Under the pieces are notes generated by a model, which was not told the DNA's origin, did not search any database, and saw only the letters and a list, made by a program, of their open reading frames with translations. Shown here one piece after another: positions 5,345-12,149 of a stretch of DNA of 28,354 bases. The stretch spans positions 1 through 28,354 of the IMG/VR virus record IMGVR_UViG_3300036398_000939, one strand, 5' to 3'. The first letter of the stretch is position 1; every line of letters starts with the position of its first letter. This DNA comes from a virus. Both the position numbers and the translations under genes were made by a program.

Positions 5345-5389
5345 AAAGCCCCCCATCGCTCGTAGACGGCGGTGGGGGGTTTTGCTTTG
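5345..5389 (+). terminator. Rho-independent terminator of the rightward cassette
   Basis: CCCCCCATCGC at 5349-5359 pairs with GCGGTGGGGGG at 5369-5379 (eleven pairs including one G-U wobble) around a nine-base loop, followed by TTTTGCTTT. It lies just after the 5330 stop and between converging operons. The opposite strand has no T-tract after the stem, so it works best rightward. The rest of the gap (5331-5441) holds nothing else recognisable. Confidence 0.88.
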
Positions 5390-5441
5390 CTATTGCCCTG
5401 GTGCTTCGATGTCGGTCTCATGGATCTCCGAGCACTCGGTT

Positions 5442-6302
5442 TCACGCTAATGCTCTGGCGATGCCCTCTTCTAGGCTTATCTTTGGCACATAAACTTCCA
5501 GCATCTTTGTTGGGTTGCCCACTCTGTATTCGACTCCGCTTGGCTTGTTTGGGTGGTTCTTGATCGGCGCTAGGTAGCCTGCCTGCATCATCGCCATCTC
5601 TGCCAGCTCGATGAACGATGTGGCTCTTCCGGTGCAGAGGTTTAGGGTCTTCACGCGGTTGGTTATGCACTCAAACGTAGCTGCGACGATGTCGTCGATG
5701 TGGATGAAATCTCTGGTTTGTTGCCCTGTTCCCCATACTTCGAATGGAGTTTGTTGCGCCTTTGCGCGTGCTATTAGCGATGGGAATGGGTAGTCAAGCG
5801 CCTGGTCGCTGCCGTATCCGCTGAATGGGCGAAGGACGGTGACGTTTAGTCCTTCGTTCCTGGCGTATCTGGCTAGGGTTTCGCCGGTCAATTTTGCCCA
5901 GCCGTAGCTCAGATCTGGCGTGCGAATGTGGTCTAGGTTGATGTCGCCTTCTCGCAGCTGTTGCTTGTATGCCAGTCTCTGTAGGTAGATTGGGTAGGCT
6001 GCCGAGCTGCTGAAATAAACTAGGTGCTTTGGCTTCGTCCTTATCGCCCACTGGAACATGTCGGAATCGATGGCGAGGTCGCTGGCGACCGCCAATGGGT
6101 TGCCTTCGATCGTGGCCCTGCCCCCGACAATCGCCGCCAGATGGATGACGACGTCGTATCTGGTGCTGTCTGTCTTAAAGAAATCTCGGCAATCTTTGCC
6201 ATTGGCTAGGTCGATGCCGGTGATGTCGTTGCCTTTGTCATCGAGCGCTCGGTGAAATGCTCTGCCTACGAATCCTGCGTCGCCTGTTATGAGTATCTTC
6301 AT
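5442..6302 (-). CDS. NAD-dependent nucleotide-sugar epimerase/dehydratase (extended SDR)
   Basis: The N-terminus MKILITGDAGFVGRAF gives the GxxGxxG Rossmann motif (Gly7, Gly10, Gly13). HLAA at 54-57, the YFSSSAAY stretch around 96-103 and Tyr133-x3-Lys137 (YGWAK) are the active-site elements of extended short-chain dehydrogenases such as UDP-sugar epimerases and GDP-fucose or dTDP-glucose enzymes. LRPFSGYG and the RDFIHIDDIV block (substrate side) are typical of the family. The start at 6302 overlaps the upstream TGA as ATGA and gives the expected N-terminus; an ATG at 6311 would add three residues. With two glycosyltransferases upstream it probably supplies a sugar for virion, DNA or cell-surface modification. 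Confidence 0.87.
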   Translation of the reverse strand: MKILITGDAGFVGRAFHRALDDKGNDITGIDLANGKDCRDFFKTDSTRYDVVIHLAAIVGGRATIEGNPLAVASDLAIDSDMFQWAIRTKPKHLVYFSSSAAYPIYLQRLAYKQQLREGDINLDHIRTPDLSYGWAKLTGETLARYARNEGLNVTVLRPFSGYGSDQALDYPFPSLIARAKAQQTPFEVWGTGQQTRDFIHIDDIVAATFECITNRVKTLNLCTGRATSFIELAEMAMMQAGYLAPIKNHPNKPSGVEYRVGNPTKMLEVYVPKISLEEGIARALA

Positions 6303-7021
6303 GCGAGCCATTCTGCCAGATATCTGTCGCTGCCTGTTTCGGCTTTAGCTCTTTGCTGGTCTACGTCGAAGATGTAGCGGTCATTCTCGTCCAGAGCTGC
6401 GCCAATGTGATGCAGGGTTGCTTCTTTGGCCATTGGGAATGTCTTGACGGCCGATATTCCTTCTGCCTGGCTGTCGTATGTTTCGTCATGGATTAGGCAG
6501 CTGTCTTTGATCCGGGGCCAGATTTCGGCGGCCAGCCAGTCCTGGTCTTGCGTGTAATAATCCTTGCTCTGTTGCTCTTCTAACAGCTGCGCTATCTCTG
6601 GAATCGCCCCTTTACGAGCTGCGAACATTCCTGCACTGATCTTGTAATTGTGGCCGATCGGGTGGTCTTTCATGATGTGAAAGTCTAGTTTGCTGGCTAG
6701 AAAGTCTTCGTGGGCGATGCGCTCTCGCCTGGTTAGCCTGGCGTCTGCGTCTCTGCTTAGCACCACGTCTGCTTCTTCATCGGCTAGGGCGGCAAATCGC
6801 CAGAGTTTGGCTGTGTGGTCTTCGGAACCTTCGCACCTAACGATTTTAACGTTTGGAAGCAATTGCAACGTGCTTGTTACCCATTCTGGCACGCTTGCCC
6901 CGGTGTAGAATCGTATTTCGTATCCGAAGAAGTGCTTCTGCGCCAGGATCGCGTTCTTGATGGCTCCGATTGTGTATCGTTCCTGGCTGCCGTATAGCGA
7001 ATAGGCGATGACCTGCTTCAT
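6299..7021 (-). CDS. GT-A-type glycosyltransferase, 240 aa
   Basis: The protein starts MKQVIAYSLYGSQERYTIGA, has a WRFAAL stretch at 74-79 and then VVLSRDADARL, where Asp91-x-Asp93 is the DxD metal and nucleotide-sugar site of GT-A glycosyltransferases. The second half has a DWLAAEIWP block and several His and Asp residues. It resembles capsule- or teichoic-acid-type transferases that act on a nucleotide-sugar donor. It overlaps the GT upstream as an ATGA-type junction at 7018-7021 and the epimerase at 6299-6302. The acceptor is not evident. Confidence 0.78.
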   Translation of the reverse strand: MKQVIAYSLYGSQERYTIGAIKNAILAQKHFFGYEIRFYTGASVPEWVTSTLQLLPNVKIVRCEGSEDHTAKLWRFAALADEEADVVLSRDADARLTRRERIAHEDFLASKLDFHIMKDHPIGHNYKISAGMFAARKGAIPEIAQLLEEQQSKDYYTQDQDWLAAEIWPRIKDSCLIHDETYDSQAEGISAVKTFPMAKEATLHHIGAALDENDRYIFDVDQQRAKAETGSDRYLAEWLA

Positions 7022-7695
7022 CGCGTGATCTTCTTCTTCAGAGCTGCGTAGGCTTCGCTTTCGATGTAGTTCTTGTAAGCCAGGGCGTCAAATGAGTAGA
7101 TTTCCTGCGCGTTTACCGCTTTGTAGCCTTCATCCCATTCGGCCTTGCCTGCCACCGGGTGCATGTGTTCTACGATCACGTCGTCCAGGTAGGTCAATGC
7201 GTCCAGATCTTCTCCGAGCTTCTTCCAGAAATTGTCCAGATATAGGTGCTTCATCTTTGGCGGAACCATTCCGTCTAACGCCTTTACGATGTCGCTGGTC
7301 ATTGCGATCATCGTCGGCAGTCGTTTCCCCTGTAGTAGGTCGTTGCCGTAGGCCATTGACGGCCGCCGTTGCATGGCCGCTATCAGCTGCGCATCCCACC
7401 CGGCTGTGCGTGGGCGGTGGTCGTCGCCGAGGAAGGCGAAATACTGATATTGATTTTGCTTTACGATCGCAGCTGCTGCCTTGTTTATTGGGTAGGCCAT
7501 TCCCCTTGTTTCGTTCTCGATCGTGATGCAGCGCTCTGCGCCTACTTCGTATTCGTACTGGTCATGCTCTGGGTCATTGGCATCAATTACGAATAAAAGG
7601 TCGCTGGCTGTGGAGAGTTCTTCGTGGACGGCTAGTAGCTGTGTTGCGCTCATTGGGCGGCCGCGAGTGGGAACGAGGATGATCATCGGGTTCAT
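7018..7695 (-). CDS. Glycosyltransferase-like protein, 225 aa
   Basis: The N-terminus MNPMIILVPTRGRP is the opening strand of GT2-type enzymes, followed by LLFVIDANDP, TRGMAYPINKAAAAI and FAFLGDDHRPR, where Gly90-Asp91-Asp92-His93 stands where the DxD motif is expected. The C-terminal third is more variable. It may transfer a sugar or act as a related nucleotide-sugar-binding protein. The start at 7695 was chosen because it overlaps the upstream TGA as ATGA; a longer start at 7707 lies inside the previous gene. It is part of a three-gene sugar module ending with the epimerase. Confidence 0.75.
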   Translation of the reverse strand: MNPMIILVPTRGRPMSATQLLAVHEELSTASDLLFVIDANDPEHDQYEYEVGAERCITIENETRGMAYPINKAAAAIVKQNQYQYFAFLGDDHRPRTAGWDAQLIAAMQRRPSMAYGNDLLQGKRLPTMIAMTSDIVKALDGMVPPKMKHLYLDNFWKKLGEDLDALTYLDDVIVEHMHPVAGKAEWDEGYKAVNAQEIYSFDALAYKNYIESEAYAALKKKITR

Positions 7696-7961
7696 TCCTG
7701 GCTCCAAGTTGCCAATTCGCCGGCTATCGCTGCGTAGGCGGCTAGATCTATGAACGAGTCTTCAGTCTGGGTTTCCATCAGGCGTGCGACTTTGACCAGG
7801 GCCATGCAGATCGCTACTTGCTCTGGTGCTATCTCTGTTTCCAGGTAGGTCGTCCAAAGCGCTGCTATCCGGCAGTGGTTGGTTCTGGGATCCCCGTATG
7901 TTTTCTGGCGATCGGTGGCGGTGAGTCTTGCTGCTTCTTTAAGAATATCCCCCCGATTCAT
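7692..7961 (-). CDS. DUF6378-like phage protein, 89 aa
   Basis: The sequence has the pattern ILKEAARLTATDRQKTYGDP, then NHCRIAALWTTYL, PEQVAICMALVKVARL and DSFIDLAAYAAIAGEL. I recognise this all-helical pattern as the phage family DUF6378. The conserved Asp, His and Lys/Arg residues on the helices are reminiscent of small all-alpha nucleotide pyrophosphohydrolases, but that link is inference. It lies between the lysis cassette and the sugar genes and is coupled to the glycosyltransferase by ATGA. Confidence 0.75.
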   Translation of the reverse strand: MNRGDILKEAARLTATDRQKTYGDPRTNHCRIAALWTTYLETEIAPEQVAICMALVKVARLMETQTEDSFIDLAAYAAIAGELATWSQE

Positions 7962-7964
7962 AAA

Positions 7965-8159
7965 TTATTTCGCTCCGCGTCCGAAATCGCTGGACTTGCT
8001 ATCAAGTGCCTTTAGCACTGGCCCGGCGATGGCTGCCAATCCTGCTGCCAGGTAGTTCTTTAGCGGCTGGTTTGGGCTGGCCAGATATAGAGCTGCTACG
8101 GCTGCTGCTGCTGCTCGTAGGTAGGTCTTTCCGATTGCTTCTAGCTTTGCTCTGTTCAT
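7965..8159 (-). CDS. Holin-like small membrane protein, 64 aa
   Basis: The protein runs MNRAKLEAIGKTYLRAAAAA and has two moderately hydrophobic segments: AAAAAVAALYLA (about 16-27) and YLAAGLAAIAGPVLKAL (about 36-52), then a basic polar tail. This is the pattern of a family commonly annotated as holin in actinophages and located beside the endolysin. It overlaps the endolysin stop as ATGA and has a strong AAGGAG site of its own. Holins open the membrane for endolysin release. The other candidate lies on the far side of the endolysin. Confidence 0.7.
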   Translation of the reverse strand: MNRAKLEAIGKTYLRAAAAAVAALYLASPNQPLKNYLAAGLAAIAGPVLKALDSKSSDFGRGAK

Positions 8160-8659
8160 TCTGTCTCCTTAAAAGTAGGCTTGCCGAAGCCGACAATGGC
8201 GACTGCCAATGATGGCTTTAACTTGCCTCGGTTCTTTGCCTTGTACGCTCTGATCTTACGGCATACTTCGCCGCCATTGCGTTGATCGCCCTTCTTATCA
8301 GGTGCGGTGTTTCCTTCAATAGTCGTTACTGTGCCGTCTTGATTGTCCTTGACGACGATCCCGACGTGGCTGATTCTGTCTAACGCGTCGCCTGGAAAGT
8401 CAAAGAACACGATGTCGCCTGGCTCTGGCGTTGCCACAGCTGCGTCTTGCCACTTCTTTTTGTCCATAAAGGCGACCGCCCCTGCCGGGGTGTAGGTGCA
8501 ATTCGGGATCTTCACGCCTGCCTGCTTTGCCACCCAGTTTACAAATGCTCCACACCAGGGGACGTTTGCCTTCTGGTATTTTGTGTGGTTTTCGGCTGGC
8601 CCTTCGATGTATCCGATCTCAGCTGTTGCGATCGCGATCATCTGTTCTCTTTGGCTCAT
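8156..8659 (-). CDS. CHAP-domain endolysin, 167 aa
   Basis: The CHAP (NlpC/P60-like) motifs are present: VPWCGAFVNW with Cys36, ISHVGIVV with His98 and TTIEGNT with Glu115 and Asn117. CHAP enzymes are cysteine peptidases or amidases that cut peptidoglycan stem peptides or crossbridges. PEPGDIVFFD is also a typical CHAP element. The enzyme domain fills the whole protein; no separate cell-wall-binding domain is visible, so binding may be intrinsic. There is no signal peptide, which fits release through a holin. It sits between two small membrane-protein genes. Confidence 0.88.
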   Translation of the reverse strand: MSQREQMIAIATAEIGYIEGPAENHTKYQKANVPWCGAFVNWVAKQAGVKIPNCTYTPAGAVAFMDKKKWQDAAVATPEPGDIVFFDFPGDALDRISHVGIVVKDNQDGTVTTIEGNTAPDKKGDQRNGGEVCRKIRAYKAKNRGKLKPSLAVAIVGFGKPTFKETE

Positions 8660-8874
8660 TTCCTGGCCCCTTTGGTTTTGTTATTTTCTAGCAAAAGGCT
8701 GTATATGTCGTCGACTCTGTTTTCTACCCTGGTCATTCGGTCGTTCATCGAGCTGCCGCCGTTTGGCTTTAATTCTGTCAGGTAGTGCTTTACGAGCCAT
8801 CTGGTCATTGCTGCGAATGCGCCGGCGATCGTAAGGATGGAAACCGTCAGAGCTGCGTAGTCCTGCGCGGTCAT
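8656..8874 (-). CDS. Second holin candidate: membrane anchor plus coiled coil, 72 aa
   Basis: The N-terminal half has one transmembrane segment (YAALTVSILTIAGAFAAMTR), followed by a WLVKHYLTELKPNGGSS linker and a coiled-coil-type helix (MNDRMTRVENRVDDIYSLLL), then a basic tail. This layout is common in small actinophage proteins upstream of endolysins, annotated as holin or spanin-like membrane proteins. It starts in an ATGA overlap with the gene upstream and ends in one with the endolysin. It may be the true holin, an antiholin or a partner of the 64-residue protein. Confidence 0.7.
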   Translation of the reverse strand: MTAQDYAALTVSILTIAGAFAAMTRWLVKHYLTELKPNGGSSMNDRMTRVENRVDDIYSLLLENNKTKGARK

Positions 8875-9125
8875 TTTCCGATTGCCATCACATTCATGAT
8901 GACGGTTCCGGAGCTGGTGATTGCCCAGATTCCGTTTGCCTTGTTCTCGATCACGATTTTGTCGCCATTATCCATGCGGTATCCGGTGCTGCTGGTCACA
9001 TCGCTATTTCCCAAGAAGCAAGTTCCGCTTACGCTGTGTAAATAAACCATTTCGGCTTCTGTCGTCGCGTCAACGAGCGCTGTTGCTGTCGTTCCCACTG
9101 TTACTTGGCGTGTGCTGATTCCCAT
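8871..9125 (-). CDS. Small beta-rich structural protein, probable tail-tip or fibre accessory, 84 aa
   Basis: The protein MGISTRQVTVGTTATALVDA... is made of short beta strands with many Thr, Ser and Gly residues, including VYLHSVSGTCFLGNSDV and TSSTGYRMDNGDKIVIEN. It resembles small beta-sandwich proteins found beside tail fibres or in virion decorations. An AGGAGAG ribosome-binding site precedes the start. It lies between tail-tip genes and the lysis cassette, which supports a virion role. The exact structure is unknown. Confidence 0.6.
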   Translation of the reverse strand: MGISTRQVTVGTTATALVDATTEAEMVYLHSVSGTCFLGNSDVTSSTGYRMDNGDKIVIENKANGIWAITSSGTVIMNVMAIGK

Positions 9126-9143
9126 TGATCTCTCCTGGCTTAT

Positions 9144-9230
9144 TTAGATTATTGATGCTTCGGATTCGTCGACGGCATCGTCTATTGTCCTGGTTGGTTC
9201 CCTGGTGCAATTGCCATCGGCGTAGGTCAT
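9144..9230 (-). CDS. Small ORF, 28 aa, coupled by TAATG
   Basis: The ATG at 9230 overlaps the TAA of the gene upstream, and the frame MTYADGNCTREPTRTIDDAV and onward runs to a TAA at 9144, just before the ribosome-binding site of the next gene. It fills a 100-base gap exactly. There is no separate ribosome-binding site, so translation would depend on coupling. The peptide is acidic with one cysteine and matches nothing I know. It could be spacer DNA with a chance frame. Confidence 0.42.
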   Translation of the reverse strand: MTYADGNCTREPTRTIDDAVDESEASII

Positions 9231-9463
9231 TAGTTTGTTAGAGCTGCGATCTCTTCGCCAGTCAATCCAAGTGCCTGGAGTTTCGCCTGTGCTGCGAGTT
9301 TGGCGTCTGCCTTAGCTGCTGCTTCTGCTTCGCGTGCTGCCTGCTCTTCGGCTGCGGCGATGGCGTCTACTTCGCGCTGTTGGATTTCGGCTGCTGTTAG
9401 CGGAACCTCTACGGCAATGCCTGTTTCGCAATTGACTTCGATCTTGATCGGTGTGTCAGACAT
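9230..9463 (-). CDS. Coiled-coil tail accessory protein, 77 aa
   Basis: A short beta-type opening (PIKIEVNCETGIAVEVPLT) is followed by a long alanine- and glutamate-rich helix (residues 23-68, with repeated AAEEQAAREAEAAAKADAK-type heptads) and an ending LQALGLTGEEIAALTN. This layout is frequent in small proteins beside phage tail fibres. It may be a fibre assembly chaperone or a small fibre-associated structural piece. An AAGGAG site precedes the start. It overlaps the preceding gene by eight bases. Confidence 0.65.
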   Translation of the reverse strand: MSDTPIKIEVNCETGIAVEVPLTAAEIQQREVDAIAAAEEQAAREAEAAAKADAKLAAQAKLQALGLTGEEIAALTN

Positions 9464-9764
9464 TCTCTATCTCCTTGATTGTATGGTCTTTGTTTGCGCA
9501 ATCCCATTGGCAGGTTGCTTCATTTAGCGTTGCTTCTTCATGGCATTTAGGGGATATAAATGCGTCTCGATTGGCGTCGTAGGTATCTCCGATGCCTGCG
9601 TATTTCTTTCTAATTACTGAGTTGTAGCTTGTCTGTAGCCAGACACCGCCCAGGCCAAGTTCATCGGCTAGGAATTCTTGTCCTCGGTGCTCTTCTTCGT
9701 TTGGTACAACCAAGACTCGCAATACGGTTCCACCGTTTGGATCGATCTCTGCGAAATGACTCAC
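9456..9764 (-). CDS. Conserved aquatic-phage tail-region protein, 102 aa, GTG start
   Basis: MSHFAEIDPNGGTVLRVLVV, followed by a TSYNSVIRKKYAGIGDTYDA block and NEATCQWDC near the end, matches a family common in cyanophages and other aquatic phages, in which MSHFA, RKNYAGIG and LNE.T..W are the hallmarks. The usual proline- and tryptophan-rich stretch is replaced here by ISPKCHEEATLNE. The start codon is GTG at 9764, overlapping the preceding stop as GTGA. The function is unknown; the position among tail-tip genes suggests a virion or fibre-assembly role. Confidence 0.75.
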   Translation of the reverse strand: MSHFAEIDPNGGTVLRVLVVPNEEEHRGQEFLADELGLGGVWLQTSYNSVIRKKYAGIGDTYDANRDAFISPKCHEEATLNEATCQWDCANKDHTIKEIENV

Positions 9765-11086
9765 GCTAAATACCTCACAATAACTAGACCGCTGCCACCG
9801 TTGCCAGCAGTTACGGATGTGCTGCTTACACCGCCTGCACCTGAACCTGTGTTTGCTGTTGCGTTGCTTGATGCGGTGCTTAATGAACCTGCTGTGCCGC
9901 CACCTGATCCAGCTGCGCCTTGAGTTCCTGCGTTAGTTGATGATCCGCCACCGCCGCCGGCGATGTATCCGCTAACGCCATAATTTGTTGCTGTGAAAAC
10001 TGCTGCCAGAGCGCCCCAGTTGGTTACGGTATTAACGCCATCGCCACCTGCGCCGCCCAAGCCGCTAGTTGCGTTTCCGTTGCCACCGGCGCTGCCCTTG
10101 CCGCCGCCGCCGCCATTGGCAAGATAGGTTCCATTATTGGAAGTTCCACCTGCGTTGCCTTGACCCGATGTAGCTGCTCCTGCTGTTCCTGTCCAACCTG
10201 CTCCGCCACCCGAACCGCCTGTTCCGCCATTGGCTGTTCCTGATTGGCTTCCGCCTGCGCCACCGCCAACGGATGCAGTTAGAGATGCGAATTGTGAGTT
10301 AGTGCCACCGGCGTTGCTGGAGCCACCTGCTCCAACGGTTACTGTGTAAGAAGTTGCTGTTAAAGATTGAGAAGCAAATGCTAGAACGCCACCGGCTCCG
10401 CCGCCGCCACCGTTGTTTCGCATTCCGCCACCACCGCCGCCTGCAACAACCAAGACATCAGCGGTCAATGAAGTTGTAGGAACAAATGCGCCTGTTGCGT
10501 TGAAAAGGTGATAATAATAAGTTGAATCAGTATAAACAAAACCGCCTGCTGCCTTTGGCGCTTTTGTTGGCGTCACGCCAACGGCTGCGACACCATAAAG
10601 AGAAAAGGTTGAGTGTTGAAGCCAAGTGCCTGAAGCAGGAGCAAGACCAACGCTATTTATTGCAGTTGTGGTACTCCATAAACCAGCAGTTATAGTTTGA
10701 TAAGCTGTTGTTCCATTATTTTCAACTACTGAATCTATTGAAAATGATTTGTTATTTGAACCTGTATAGTTTGGAATATAAATTGAAGCATTGCCAAATG
10801 TTGATGCGGTAGCAGCATTGCCCTGATAAACAAAAATTGTGTTTACCGCACCATTGGTACTTGAAGCAGATGAACCATTTCCATAAGCATCTCTATAAGA
10901 AAATGTTGAAGAACTACCATTAAAAGTAATTTTTCCATAATCAGCAAAAGCACCCGATTGACTTGAACGACAAGAAACTTGCACCACTAAATCGGTGTAA
11001 CTAGATGGAATCCCGCTAAATGTTATTGAAGATGCCCCGCCAACGGGTACAGTAATTGTTTCAATAAGTGTATATGTATTAGCCAT
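9761..11086 (-). CDS. Receptor-binding/tail fibre-type protein with glycine-rich C-terminal half, 441 aa
   Basis: The first 170 residues form a beta-rich module (YTLIETITVPVGGASSITFS, then IPSSYTDLVVQVS... and ending in FSLYGVAAV) shared with the two genes upstream. A linker (KAAGGFVYTDSTYYYHLFNA) and LTADVLVVAGGGGGG lead into a long poly-glycine, Asn, Ser and Thr-rich region from about residue 210, ending GSGLVIVRYLA. Such glycine-rich regions occur in phage adhesins, where they may form polyglycine-II bundles, and in tail-tip glycine-rich domains. The protein probably contacts the host surface. An AAGGGGAAAC site precedes the start. No GAGCTGC motif occurs in this gene. Confidence 0.72.
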   Translation of the reverse strand: MANTYTLIETITVPVGGASSITFSGIPSSYTDLVVQVSCRSSQSGAFADYGKITFNGSSSTFSYRDAYGNGSSASSTNGAVNTIFVYQGNAATASTFGNASIYIPNYTGSNNKSFSIDSVVENNGTTAYQTITAGLWSTTTAINSVGLAPASGTWLQHSTFSLYGVAAVGVTPTKAPKAAGGFVYTDSTYYYHLFNATGAFVPTTSLTADVLVVAGGGGGGMRNNGGGGGAGGVLAFASQSLTATSYTVTVGAGGSSNAGGTNSQFASLTASVGGGAGGSQSGTANGGTGGSGGGAGWTGTAGAATSGQGNAGGTSNNGTYLANGGGGGKGSAGGNGNATSGLGGAGGDGVNTVTNWGALAAVFTATNYGVSGYIAGGGGGSSTNAGTQGAAGSGGGTAGSLSTASSNATANTGSGAGGVSSTSVTAGNGGSGLVIVRYLA

Positions 11087-11097
11087 TTAGTTTCCCC

Positions 11098-11580
11098 TTA
11101 TGCTGCCGTGATGCCGTAGAGATTGAATGTTGTTCCACTTGCGTAAGTAGTGCTAGTCATAGTTGCAGTAAAACTATTAACAGCAGCAGTTGAACGCCAC
11201 AATCCTATAATTGCGTGAACATAACCAGATGGGGTAGTTGTTCTGCATAAATGATTTTTAAATGTGGTGGTATTTGCATAGTTTGGAATTTGAACAACCA
11301 AAGTGCTGTTGGTGTAAAACTCGCCAAGCCACATAAAGTTAGAAGAAGTTTGTCTATTGCTTGCCGCTGTTGAACCAGTTCCATAAATTTGAGTTGCAGA
11401 ATAATTAGTCGCAGTATCTCCATTAAATTGCAAATAAGCAGTATTATTAGAAGTTGCAGAACCATTAACAACCAACACTAAATCAGTATAAGTTGCAGGG
11501 ATGTTTGAGAATGTGACACTTGCTGATGTTGTGGCAAGAGTAGTTGAGGCTATTTGTGAATATGTATTGCCTGCTGGCAT
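11098..11580 (-). CDS. Receptor-binding-type module, 160 aa (paralogue)
   Basis: The module begins YSQIASTTLATTSASVTFSN and continues IPATYTDLVLVVNGSA, then LQFNGDTATNY, a VVQIPNYANT stretch and an ending FNLYGITAA. The same landmarks in the same order appear in both neighbours, so this is one member of three tandem paralogues. It consists only of that module, without a glycine-rich tail or extra N-terminal part. It is probably a beta-sandwich on the tail tip. An AAGGGGTAAC site precedes the start. The DNA here is visibly more A/T-rich than the flanking genes. Confidence 0.68.
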   Translation of the reverse strand: MPAGNTYSQIASTTLATTSASVTFSNIPATYTDLVLVVNGSATSNNTAYLQFNGDTATNYSATQIYGTGSTAASNRQTSSNFMWLGEFYTNSTLVVQIPNYANTTTFKNHLCRTTTPSGYVHAIIGLWRSTAAVNSFTATMTSTTYASGTTFNLYGITAA

Positions 11581-11585
11581 TATCG

Positions 11586-12149
11586 TTACCCCTTAATTCC
11601 GTATAAAGCCCAATGGCTGTTGGCGGTAAAATTAGGCCCATTTGCCGGAACAATGGTAATGGTGTTAATTGCTGCCGTATTCATCCATAAGCCAGAACTA
11701 AGGCGAACTTGCCCTGCTCCATTGTTATCATATCCATTAAGCGAACGAACAGTTTTATATTTATTGGTGTTAGCATAATCAAGAATATCAATTATGCCTG
11801 CACCAAAGACTCCAGATGTAGCCGATGCTGCTGCTACTACTGAGCGAGTGTTAAATGTAATGGATGAGCCATCTGAAAAAGAACTAGCAGTTGCGCCATC
11901 ACCATATAAAACGTGTGCCGCATAATTGCCAGCAGAGTCAGAATTAAAGCGTAATTGAATGTTATCTTCTTGGTTAGCTCTATCTGTTCTTCCTATAAAT
12001 CGAATCTGCAAGTGACGATAGGTAGCAGGAATTGAACTAAACACAACAGTTGAAGTGGTCGTATAAGGCGTAACTGTCGCAATGCTTTCGTAGCTATTTG
12101 TGGCTAAATTGCCAGAAATGCTAGAGGCTATTATTCCTAAGTTTGGCAT
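11586..12149 (-). CDS. Receptor-binding-type module, 187 aa (paralogue)
   Basis: After an N-terminal extension (MPNLGIIASSISGNLATNSY) the shared module follows: ESIATVTPYTTTSTVVFSSI, PATYRHLQIRFIGR, QLRFNSDSAGNYAAHVLYGD, a long middle with IDILDYANTNKYKTVRSL, and an ending SHWALYGIKG. It is longer and less like the other two. The start overlaps the preceding stop as TAATG. It is likely a tail-tip beta-sandwich protein; the extension could attach it to the tail fibre. Confidence 0.68.
   Translation of the reverse strand: MPNLGIIASSISGNLATNSYESIATVTPYTTTSTVVFSSIPATYRHLQIRFIGRTDRANQEDNIQLRFNSDSAGNYAAHVLYGDGATASSFSDGSSITFNTRSVVAAASATSGVFGAGIIDILDYANTNKYKTVRSLNGYDNNGAGQVRLSSGLWMNTAAINTITIVPANGPNFTANSHWALYGIKG

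Noticed and set aside
5331-5441. Phage attachment site next to the terminator
   Set aside because: No integrase is encoded in the window and no tRNA-like core sequence was seen.
7092-7526. Plus-strand frame of 144 codons opposite the glycosyltransferase gene
   Set aside because: Antisense to a gene with clear motifs, Arg/Pro/Cys-rich, no ribosome-binding site and no family features.
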